Part shown: positions 1 through 6,008 of the stretch, piece by piece | Position numbering within the stretch: position 1 is the first letter of the stretch | Layout: each line of letters begins with the position of its first letter | Assembly: GCA_028716125.1 (NCBI GenBank) | Contig: JAQUQK010000119.1 | Coordinates: 1-6,023, forward strand | Direction of reading: 5' to 3' | Source: Thermoplasmatota archaeon | GTDB taxonomy: Archaea > Thermoplasmatota > JAQUQK01 | DNA: 6,023 nt | Translations under genes and position numbers: made by a program | Notes under the pieces: model-generated | What the model was told of the DNA's origin: nothing | The model's database searches: none | Seen by the model: only the letters and a program-made list of their open reading frames with translations

Positions 1-71
1 CTCATTTTTGCCGAAAATATTTTTGTCCGGTGACGAAATTTCTTTTTCAAGAGGTGATTTTGTCATTTTGG

Positions 72-119
72 GGAGTTTTCGGACAAAAAGCTGGTTTTAA
101 AAGATGGAGTTCTCGGACA
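72..119. repeat. Two 14-nt direct repeats, GGAGTTYTCGGACA
   Basis: GGAGTTTTCGGACA (72-85) and GGAGTTCTCGGACA (106-119) differ by one base and are 34 nt apart start to start. A third, inverted partial copy, TTTTGTCCG, lies at 21-29 opposite CGGACAAAA at 80-88. Such TCGGACA/TGTCCGA motifs can occur at insertion-sequence ends, but no transposase is in the window, so this is only a possible IS remnant or regulatory repeat. Confidence 0.45.
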
Positions 120-139
120 GCCTCCTAATAATAAATCTG

Positions 140-191
140 TCCCCTTTTCCCTTCTTTTCCCTTTTCCTTACTTTTCCTTTCTCCTTTTCTC
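140..191. repeat. 52-nt pyrimidine-only (plus) / purine-only (minus) tract
   Basis: Plus-strand bases 140-191 are all C or T except one A at 170, built from imprecise units of about ten bases such as CTTTTCC. In the operon transcript this would be a purine-rich G/A tract about 20 nt after the last stop codon. No hairpin accompanies it, so it is not a standard intrinsic terminator. It could form unusual DNA structure or be simple-sequence expansion. Confidence 0.6.
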
Positions 192-212
192 ATGGGGATG
201 AATACATTCACC

Positions 213-674
213 TCACCTATGGAGTGAACTTAATACTTGGATAAGGGCTTTGAGACCTCTTTCAGCGTTCATTTCCAACTGGATAAGCAATCCCGTATCA
301 ATGATTCCGTCCAGATAATCAGACCGCATTTCTTCTTTTGCGTACTCAAGGGCTTCCTTCTTTCCGAAGTATGTATAGTTCGGACCTTGAATCCCGCACA
401 GTATGGACAAATACCCGGCGGAACTGCATGGAACGGTAAACGGAAATGCCGACGGATTGGCGAACCTCGGAGTATTAGCAAGCGCTTCTCTCCATAAGGA
501 AACGGAAGCTTCCGCACCGGCATCTTCACTCACCAGATAAATACCGGTGGTTTCTTTGTTACACAGCGACGGGTATTCCTTTTTAATGAATTCAGCAAGC
601 TCTACAATTCCGGCCTCATAGACGGGATCGGGCGGAATGGTATGAAACTCCTTGTATAATAAGTCCTTTTTCAA
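213..674 (-). CDS. Short chain-length-factor-like protein (N-terminal half of a ketoacyl synthase fold)
   Basis: The 153-residue product resembles the N-terminal part of ketosynthases and chain length factors (ketoacyl-synt_2 type). Residues 72-99, containing ANPSAFPFTVP, SSAGYLS and GIQGPNYT, correspond to the 'P..FP.SV.N..aG.......GP..T' segment found just before the active-site cysteine. Where that cysteine should be, the sequence reads YFGKKEALEYA, so the protein should not condense by itself. The HGTGT and GHxxGA histidine motifs of the C-terminal half are absent and the reading frame stops without an obvious continuation. The start is TTG at 674, overlapping the KS stop (TTGA); the next in-frame Met is at residue 116, too late for the homologous region. 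A weak GGGGA lies upstream. It probably partners the neighbouring KS as a non-catalytic subunit. A decayed full-length CLF is possible but the frame is clean. Confidence 0.75.
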   Translation of the reverse strand: MKKDLLYKEFHTIPPDPVYEAGIVELAEFIKKEYPSLCNKETTGIYLVSEDAGAEASVSLWREALANTPRFANPSAFPFTVPCSSAGYLSILCGIQGPNYTYFGKKEALEYAKEEMRSDYLDGIIDTGLLIQLEMNAERGLKALIQVLSSLHR

Positions 675-1822
675 CTTGCCGTCCCCATGAGTAGAGCGGA
701 ATTATGGCCGCCGAAGGCATAACCGCAATTCAACGCCCAACGTAGATTCTGTACAGGAATGTTTTCTCTGACAATATCGATTTTGAATTCCCTGTCTGTT
801 TCCGTATGATTCGTGGTTAATGGCAGCATCTGTTTGTATAAACCATATGCTGTAATAAAAGCTCCGAGCGCCGTGGCTGCTCCCAACGAGTGTCCAAACG
901 CACCTTTGTAGCTGGATACTTTAACACCGGTTCCAAACAAACCATAAATAGCTTTGGCCTCCGCAGCGTCCGATAATCCGGTGCCGGTACCGTGAGCATT
1001 AATCCATCCGGCATCCGAAGTCCGTAGTCCTTTCAATCGTAATGCTTGCTCCATCGCCCGCCGCATACCACAACCGGTGGGATCGGGCGCCGTTAAGTGA
1101 TAAGCGTCCGAGGAAAGTCCCAATGCTTCCACGGTGGCAAACGGTGTCACACCTCTCCGCAGAGCTGATTGATATTTCTCTAAATACAATATGACGGCTG
1201 CTTCTCCCAACTGCATACCTTTCCGATTTTGATCAAATGGTCTGCACAATTCCGGTGTCATGCTCCTTGAACGGCTGAATCCTACCAGGGCAATTTTCGA
1301 AAAAGGTTCCACGCCGCCTGCCAGAGCAACCTGACACTTGTTGTTTCTAATGGCTTTCACCGCTCCGCCAATGGCATAGTTACCCGCGGCGCAGGCGTTT
1401 CCGTAACTTACCCCCTGTCCCCTCAGGTGAAAATGTTCTCGTATTGCATTGACGAAGCACTCACCGTTGTATTGATGCAAGTCCAGCGGCTTGCCTTCCG
1501 CAGCCTGCTCAAAGGCTGCGCTTTCGCCCATCGTGGTCCCGATAAATACTCCAATGCTCTCGTCCACGGGCAAAGCGGCTTGTTGAAGCGCCTTTTTCGC
1601 GGCCATGATGGCCATTGTTTTTCCCCTGTTTTCCGGTGGACATAAAATAGAATCTATCCGGCATGCGATTGTATGCCTGAATTGTTGTTGTTCCAGGTCA
1701 TCCCATTTTCTGGCGGCAGTTTTTCCATGCAGGAGTTTCTGCCAGATCATTTCCGGATCGTCACCCAATGGCGTCACAGCGCCGATTCCGGTAATCACAA
1801 TGGTATCAGGAGGCAGAGGCAT
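671..1822 (-). CDS. Beta-ketoacyl-ACP synthase (KAS II/FabF-like ketosynthase)
   Basis: The 383-residue product is a complete thiolase-fold condensing enzyme. The N-terminus (IVITGIGAVTPLG) is typical. The catalytic cysteine is C144 in GNACAAG, the two histidines are H277 in NAHGTGTG and H311 in GHSLGAA, and K306 precedes the second. The C-terminal FGGHNSALL loop is present. It is about 30 residues shorter than typical FabF, with no missing key residue, so decarboxylative Claisen condensation of acyl groups on the adjacent ACP is expected. The ATG at 1822 lies inside the ACP gene and lacks a good Shine-Dalgarno site, pointing to coupled translation. Its stop overlaps the TTG start of a second, truncated KS-like protein, giving the KS/CLF-like pair of minimal type II polyketide synthases. 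Chain length and product are unknown; an acyltransferase role is an alternative. Confidence 0.93.
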   Translation of the reverse strand: MPLPPDTIVITGIGAVTPLGDDPEMIWQKLLHGKTAARKWDDLEQQQFRHTIACRIDSILCPPENRGKTMAIMAAKKALQQAALPVDESIGVFIGTTMGESAAFEQAAEGKPLDLHQYNGECFVNAIREHFHLRGQGVSYGNACAAGNYAIGGAVKAIRNNKCQVALAGGVEPFSKIALVGFSRSRSMTPELCRPFDQNRKGMQLGEAAVILYLEKYQSALRRGVTPFATVEALGLSSDAYHLTAPDPTGCGMRRAMEQALRLKGLRTSDAGWINAHGTGTGLSDAAEAKAIYGLFGTGVKVSSYKGAFGHSLGAATALGAFITAYGLYKQMLPLTTNHTETDREFKIDIVRENIPVQNLRWALNCGYAFGGHNSALLMGTAS

Positions 1823-2063
1823 ACAGCAGTTTCAATACGTGTTCGGCGGTAAGGTGTATACTGGAAAGGTTTTTCCAGTCGGCGTCGTCTACTTCCACCC
1901 GGTATCTTTGTTCAATGAGTGCGACAAATTCCGCCAGGTCCAGCGAGTCCAGACCCAGTTGGTCTGTGAAATGCGCCCCATCGCCATACTCTAACGGCAA
2001 ATCCGGCTTCATGTTATGGAGTTCTTTCCGCAATAAACGGCTGATGGTATCGTATGATTCCAT
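1806..2063 (-). CDS. Acyl carrier protein
   Basis: The 85-residue product has the length and helical layout of a discrete ACP. The phosphopantetheine attachment motif GLDSLDLAEF places the modified serine at S40, as in type II fatty acid and polyketide ACPs. Helix 2 following the serine (LDLAEFVALIEQRY) and an acidic surface fit recognition by a ketosynthase. It begins within the stop codon of the peptidase gene (TAATG, 1-nt overlap), with AAGG about ten bases upstream, and its end overlaps the next gene by 17 nt. The direct neighbour is a ketosynthase, its probable partner. No phosphopantetheinyl transferase gene is in the window, so activation must come from elsewhere in the genome. It appears to be a dedicated, not housekeeping, ACP because the surrounding fab genes are absent. 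Confidence 0.93.
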   Translation of the reverse strand: MESYDTISRLLRKELHNMKPDLPLEYGDGAHFTDQLGLDSLDLAEFVALIEQRYRVEVDDADWKNLSSIHLTAEHVLKLLYASAS

Positions 2064-2986
2064 TATTTGAATACCTTCACCCGGCTCGCTTTTTGATGGC
2101 CATTGGCTTCACTAAGCAAAGGAGCCATCGGGTCTCCTATCAATCGATAGTTATTGATGGCTGATTTTCTTTCAGGTAACGAAGCGATAATCAGTTCGCC
2201 AACCGTGCTCGCACCATTTTTAAGGTTTCCGCAAATATTTACAGCCCAGCGAGTATTATCGGGATGTGTGGTAGAGTTGATAGCCCCGAAGCTACTGGCT
2301 GCGACTCCGGTAAACGGTATCAATTCTGCAAATGAAACATCTTTGCCCTTCCGGCTTGCCGTCAAACAGCACAAATTCAATAACGCCCCCAGCGGTTCTC
2401 TCTTATCGCCTTTAAAATCATGAATGCGGGTCCCCTGATAACCCACCCACCCCATGGGCCGTCCGTGCCCCACGTAGATGGCCACTCCCAATCCGCTTGA
2501 CAAACCTTTGAGCATATCTTCTTTATAGACGGCCTCACCAGTCCATCGAAACACATGCGCCGGCAATTCCTTACTCAGTATACTTTCAATCCGCTCGGCC
2601 AGACGGATGAAGCGTGGAAACCGTTGACTGAGAACGGCAATGTCCAATGACGCGGACTGCCGTAAATGAACATGGGCCGCGGTAATGGCAAACTGTCTGA
2701 TGCTTGTTGCTCCCAGGTTTGGAAGCCAGCTCACCGGAATCGCCGAAGATCTTTTTCCTGGACGGATCACCGGGCTTTCCAAAACGGCGGCGGGAGATTT
2801 TTCTTTCGGGCCTATGACCATCATCGCATCACCATCACCGGTATGTTTCCGAACAGCGGATAAATCAATTTTCTCTTCCTCCATTGGAACAAGAAGCGGA
2901 CTAATCTCCTTTTCCCGATACGCTATGAGCAACGGCTCCATGGCTTCGATGATTTCCGGTGGAAGTATGATGGTGATTTTCTTCAT
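2063..2986 (-). CDS. Caspase-fold cysteine peptidase, family C25 (gingipain)-like
   Basis: The product has 307 residues. The catalytic histidine is H174 in YVGHG followed by a GW motif, as in C25 peptidases (GHG...W). The nucleophile is C206 or C207 in LLNLCCLTAS; alignment by eye with gingipain (ACVNG) favours C207. A segment at 227-245 (GVAASSFGAINSTTHPDN) and the terminal YRLIGDP (280-286) match the conserved C-terminal part of C25 proteins. No signal peptide, prodomain or type IX sorting domain is visible, so unlike gingipains it should be cytosolic. Specificity cannot be read from the sequence; characterised C25 enzymes cut after Arg or Lys. The start is supported by AAGGA five bases before ATG. 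Its stop codon overlaps the next start as TAATG. It lies directly downstream of the large repeat protein, which is the obvious candidate substrate (inference). A CHAT-type caspase is the main alternative. Confidence 0.85.
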   Translation of the reverse strand: MKKITIILPPEIIEAMEPLLIAYREKEISPLLVPMEEEKIDLSAVRKHTGDGDAMMVIGPKEKSPAAVLESPVIRPGKRSSAIPVSWLPNLGATSIRQFAITAAHVHLRQSASLDIAVLSQRFPRFIRLAERIESILSKELPAHVFRWTGEAVYKEDMLKGLSSGLGVAIYVGHGRPMGWVGYQGTRIHDFKGDKREPLGALLNLCCLTASRKGKDVSFAELIPFTGVAASSFGAINSTTHPDNTRWAVNICGNLKNGASTVGELIIASLPERKSAINNYRLIGDPMAPLLSEANGHQKASRVKVFK

Positions 2987-3003
2987 CAGATTCCTTATAG
3001 AAA

Positions 3004-3029
3004 GGCACGGAAGCCTGAGCTTCCGTGCC
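3004..3029 (-). terminator. Intercistronic hairpin, possible leaky terminator or mRNA processing/stability element
   Basis: Perfect 11-bp inverted repeat, GGCACGGAAGC and its complement, with a 4-nt loop, starting 8 nt after the stop codon of the first gene. On the minus strand it is followed by TTTCTATAAGG, so the U-tract is only three bases long and termination is unlikely to be complete. The Shine-Dalgarno site of the next gene lies 7 nt past the stem. The likely effect is to reduce expression of the four downstream genes relative to the large protein, or to protect the upstream message from 3' decay. Confidence 0.65.
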
Positions 3030-3037
3030 GGACAATG

Positions 3038-5887
3038 TTAAGCTGCGTTTCTCAGATCTTCAATAAAGGGTTCCCATGCGCTGATATTACCGGATTTACC
3101 CAGTTCCAAGATACGGTAATAGTCGGCTACGATATCACCTTGCTGATCCGGACCGTAATCAAAGAAATCCCTTCCTTCACTCCTTGCGTGCACGAGGCTT
3201 TGTTCCTCATCCAGACCATCTTCGGTATAATCGTAGGCATCCGACGTCGCCTCCTTGTACAGGGCATCTGCCATATAGAAAGGCCCGGTGACTTCGCCCT
3301 GGTACACATGGGTCAATTCATGCATAAGCCAATCATAGGTACTGTCGCCTTCACTTGTACCTTTCTTCAATACAGTGCCCCCGGGGAAATGCACCACGCG
3401 CATCGTAGCCAGTCCATTGGGGGCTTCCTGCGCCCAAGTCGTAAGCTCGGCAAGCCACGAACCGATGTGCACATGAATCTGGCTATATGGCAACCGGTTC
3501 TCGAAGACTTTTTTGGCTTCGCTGATTTCGGTCGCACTGAGTTTACGGAAGACGCCCAATACTTCCATGATAATACCAACAACGGTAAATATGGCGCCAC
3601 CACCGATTTCCAGCGCTCCATCAAGGATTTCCTTGGCCGATTCGCCAATCGCGATCAACGCTTCGATGATTTTTTCCTTCGCGTTTTTTAACGGATTGGT
3701 GAAAGCCGCTTTGACAATATCGGCGGCGGCGTTGCTGGCCTCCGTAAGAGCCCGCATAAAGTTGTTGAGCGCCTGGTCAGGATGCTTTACGCTCTCGACA
3801 AGCAAGTCCGTCAACGCGATTCCAAGATCAGCCAACACTTCCACAACCTCTTTTACCGACTGCAACGTTTGTGCGGCAGCCCATGTCATAAACTCCGCAA
3901 TGGCGGCTCCCGCATTGAAGGCGCCGCGAACCACGGAACGAATACCCGGTATAAAGTCTTTCGAAATATAGGTTAGTACATAGCTGATTGAGTTGCCTAC
4001 CCGGGTTGTGGCTTCACCCAGCAGTTCCAGAGCGGCATCCCCGGCAGCCCGGGCCCAGTCGATGATTTCGGCGATTGCCGTATTGGCATTTTCTAAAACG
4101 ACGATGATGCTATCAAATATATCACCGGTTTTCTGCATAGCCCAATCGAGAATTTCCGTCGCGGTCTTCTTTACGTAGCGGATCGCCATGACGGTTTCTC
4201 TCCACAATTCCGACGCGAGTTTCTCTCCCCGGTCAATCAACCATTCAAGAACGTCTCCGACCGGCCCCAATGCCTGCAACACGCCGTTTACCATTTTGCG
4301 GAATACAAAGTATCCCTGTTGAAGAGCAGTTTCCAGAAGATCGGTGAAGGTCTGACCTACGGCCATCGCCGCTTCAATCACCCGGGCGGCGGCGCGATAC
4401 GTAAATTGCACCATCGCCTTGGTAAACTCCACCAGGGTCTTGCCTAAATCAAATGCGGCCTGCACGACTTTCTTGAGAAAGTTCATGCTGATATTGGCAA
4501 TATCCTTAAGAACATCCGTCAGCGATTTCCCCAGCTTGAACAGGATATCAACGACATTCTTGATGCCGTTCACGGCAATCTGCGCGGCATTGGTAATCAA
4601 ATCGGCGATGGTCTGACCGGCCGCAAGGAGCGCGGAAACGATTTTTTTACCCGTTTCAATAACTGCTCCCGCCGCATAAGTCAGTAACTCGAATGCCGTA
4701 GTCCCGATTCGAATGGCTGATTGTACCACTTCGTCTATCAGGTCCAGACCGGCATTGATAACATCGTCTAGAATCGTCCCCAACGAGTTGCCTAGCTGGT
4801 TAAACGCCCGGACGACTTCGTCAAAAAAGTGTGATGGCCGGGTAACAAGGGTAACGAGGATATCCCCCATGGTATGGCCTATTTCCATCAACGCCTTGAC
4901 CGTGCTTACGATTATGGTGCCGGCAAACTGGACTGCCTTTTCGATAATGTTGCCGATGGACTTGCCTATTGCGATAAGCGCTTCAACACCTTTTTTAATA
5001 ATGTCAAACGTCTGTTTGACCAGCCAACTCATCAATTCTCCCAATGTGTGCCCCAATTGATCAATTGCCTTTAGAATCAAAACCAGCTCGTCACCGATAA
5101 ATTTAAAAGCTTCTTGCAGGATTTCATACATCGCCCTCCCAATCATTGTTAAACCCTCAATGATATTCTTGACGAGTCCATATCCGTATGAAAGAGCGGC
5201 TTCCACTATCTCAAATACGGTCTTACTCGCTTCCAACAAAGCGCGGCATACTGATGCAATGCCTTCAATGGTCATATTCACCAGATCCACAAAGGCCTCC
5301 GCAATCGTCTTTACAACACTTTCAATGGCGTCAACAACAGCATTGACCGCGTCCGCAAGAGCGTCAGCAACGTCTTCAAAAAATTCAACCACGGCTTCAT
5401 CCGTTTCCGGACCGGGTTTATGGGTTTGTTTTTTTTGTTTCTGATTCTTCTCAATATTCCGCAATTGGTCGCCTGCTTCCGCCAGCCAGTAAAGAACTTC
5501 TCTGATAGATTTCCGGTCTTTCTTCTTCCCGTCTTTCAGAACAAAATCTTTCATAAGTTTACGCCCCTGCACACGGGGCAATTGACTTATAGCGTGGACA
5601 ATCCCCCGGGCCTGGCCGGCGTTGCGGTATCCTTGTATAACCGCTTTACGCTCCTCCGTTTTCATTGATGCCACTTTCTGAAATAATTCCCGATGATGCA
5701 TTGGCTCTTTTAATGTAACCGCGTATGCCTCAGCGAGAGTGATCCCTTTTTTAGGATCCGTTTTGTAAAGACTCCTGAAAGCGGGCGCCAGTTCAACAGC
5801 TTTGAAGTTTGAAGAGAGGATTCGACGGGAAATAGCTCTTTTTGATTTAAACGTTGCACCATCTACTGCTTCTACAATTGCATTCAT
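3038..5887 (-). CDS. Large 29-residue-repeat helical protein with C-terminal zincin-like domain
   Basis: The product is 949 residues from the ATG at 5887. I do not recognise a named family for the whole protein. Residues 1-145 form a basic, probably helical domain. Residues 146-165 are a Lys/Gln-rich hydrophilic linker. Residues about 163-765 are alanine-, isoleucine- and valine-rich amphipathic helices built on a 29-residue repeat. Residues about 785-949 carry HELTH (856-860) followed by Tyr-Gln, then KEATSDAYDY, in which E879 and S882-D883 give the ExxSD pattern of gluzincins. Upstream of these is a VHIG-type motif near 806-809. This layout resembles the DUF4157 and VgrG-associated 'HExTHVxQ' domains known from contractile injection system cargo; that resemblance is by eye. 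There is no signal peptide and a single cysteine, C214. As the first gene after the promoter, followed by a hairpin, it may be the most abundant product. Its role as effector, pore former or scaffold is inference. Confidence 0.9.
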   Translation of the reverse strand: MNAIVEAVDGATFKSKRAISRRILSSNFKAVELAPAFRSLYKTDPKKGITLAEAYAVTLKEPMHHRELFQKVASMKTEERKAVIQGYRNAGQARGIVHAISQLPRVQGRKLMKDFVLKDGKKKDRKSIREVLYWLAEAGDQLRNIEKNQKQKKQTHKPGPETDEAVVEFFEDVADALADAVNAVVDAIESVVKTIAEAFVDLVNMTIEGIASVCRALLEASKTVFEIVEAALSYGYGLVKNIIEGLTMIGRAMYEILQEAFKFIGDELVLILKAIDQLGHTLGELMSWLVKQTFDIIKKGVEALIAIGKSIGNIIEKAVQFAGTIIVSTVKALMEIGHTMGDILVTLVTRPSHFFDEVVRAFNQLGNSLGTILDDVINAGLDLIDEVVQSAIRIGTTAFELLTYAAGAVIETGKKIVSALLAAGQTIADLITNAAQIAVNGIKNVVDILFKLGKSLTDVLKDIANISMNFLKKVVQAAFDLGKTLVEFTKAMVQFTYRAAARVIEAAMAVGQTFTDLLETALQQGYFVFRKMVNGVLQALGPVGDVLEWLIDRGEKLASELWRETVMAIRYVKKTATEILDWAMQKTGDIFDSIIVVLENANTAIAEIIDWARAAGDAALELLGEATTRVGNSISYVLTYISKDFIPGIRSVVRGAFNAGAAIAEFMTWAAAQTLQSVKEVVEVLADLGIALTDLLVESVKHPDQALNNFMRALTEASNAAADIVKAAFTNPLKNAKEKIIEALIAIGESAKEILDGALEIGGGAIFTVVGIIMEVLGVFRKLSATEISEAKKVFENRLPYSQIHVHIGSWLAELTTWAQEAPNGLATMRVVHFPGGTVLKKGTSEGDSTYDWLMHELTHVYQGEVTGPFYMADALYKEATSDAYDYTEDGLDEEQSLVHARSEGRDFFDYGPDQQGDIVADYYRILELGKSGNISAWEPFIEDLRNAA
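3593..5401 (-). repeat. Coding region of about 21 tandem 29-residue (87-nt) helical repeats
   Basis: Each unit has the pattern hydrophobic-Gly-(K/H/N/Q)-(S/T)-hydrophobic-x-(D/E)-(I/L/V)-(I/L/F). The glycine recurs at residues 250, 279, 308, 337, 366, 395, 424, 453, 482 and 511, always exactly 29 apart. The acidic position five residues later continues in register from 168 to 545, with N313 and T371 as exceptions. After a four-residue insertion it runs 578, 607, 636 (Tyr), 665, 694 and 723, then shifts by one to 753. The repeats have diverged strongly in sequence while keeping length, so this is an old, constrained array and not a recent DNA duplication. Twenty-nine residues equal eight helical turns at 3.625 residues per turn, which fits hendecad-hendecad-heptad packing. 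A helical hairpin per unit is an alternative. Confidence 0.85.
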
Positions 5888-5893
5888 TGACAA

Positions 5894-5902
5894 CTCCTTT
5901 CC
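5894..5902 (-). promoter_or_regulatory. Shine-Dalgarno site that fixes the start of the first gene
   Basis: The minus strand reads GGAAAGGAG, then six bases (TTGTCA), then ATG. The GGAG core is ideally spaced from the ATG at 5887. An in-frame TTG at 5893 directly abuts GGAG, leaving no room for initiation, so the ATG at 5887 is the better start. Confidence 0.8.
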
Positions 5903-5914
5903 AGATAGTTAAAA

Positions 5915-5932
5915 GTTTTTCGTTTAAAAAAC
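5915..5932 (-). other. AT-rich inverted repeat in the 5' leader
   Basis: Arms GTTTTT and AAAAAC (6 bp) flank a 6-nt loop in the untranslated leader, 13 nt upstream of the Shine-Dalgarno sequence. The stem is mostly A-T pairs and would be weak in RNA. It could be a minor leader structure or chance in an AT-rich stretch. Confidence 0.25.
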
Positions 5933-5979
5933 TACATACCCGCATTTGTATTGATAAGTACTTCCTTTTTTGTGTTTGG

Positions 5980-6008
5980 AGTATAAGAAACGCGCCCTTG
6001 TGTGTCAA
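5980..6008 (-). promoter_or_regulatory. sigma70-type promoter of the five-gene operon
   Basis: Read on the minus strand, a perfect -35 hexamer TTGACA (6008-6003) is followed by a 17-nt spacer and a -10 hexamer TATACT (5985-5980), one base from the TATAAT consensus. Transcription would start near 5973, leaving a 5' leader of about 85 nt before the first gene. It is the only strong promoter-like signal I see upstream of the gene chain, so it probably drives all five genes. A short palindrome AAGTACTT (5956-5963) lies just downstream of the predicted start and could be an operator, but nothing else supports that. Confidence 0.8.

Larger units (their letters stand above)
1..212. other. Non-coding region downstream of the operon
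   Basis: No supportable reading frame on either strand. It holds a small inverted repeat TGAAT/ATTCA (199-210) directly after the last stop codon, the pyrimidine/purine tract, and the TGTCCG repeats. I see no convincing intrinsic terminator, so where the operon transcript ends is unclear. Confidence 0.6.

Noticed and set aside
199..210. TGAAT/ATTCA inverted repeat as the operon terminator
   Set aside because: The stem is five weak base pairs with a two-base loop, too tight to form, and there is no U-run after it.
3035..3691. 218-residue open frame on the plus strand
   Set aside because: It lies antisense to the zincin-encoding end of the large gene, has no recognisable motif or ribosome site, and its composition follows from the opposite strand.
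4713..5060. Plus-strand open frames across the repeat region (also 3513-3971 and 5160-5444)
   Set aside because: They run opposite a low-complexity, Ala/Ile-rich repeat gene, where long antisense frames are expected, and show no conserved features.
3593..5401. CRISPR array or DNA-level tandem repeat
   Set aside because: The 87-nt periodicity is in the protein; the nucleotide units are strongly diverged and there are no conserved direct repeats with unique spacers.
3038..5887. Gasdermin, tape-measure protein or Rhs/colicin-type toxin identity for the large protein
   Set aside because: Gasdermins are about 250 residues and beta-rich in their pore part; there are no phage structural neighbours, no YD repeats, and no recognisable colicin domain.
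5888..5893. TTG at 5893 as the start of the large protein (951 residues)
   Set aside because: It directly abuts the GGAG core with no spacer; the ATG at 5887 has a six-base spacing.
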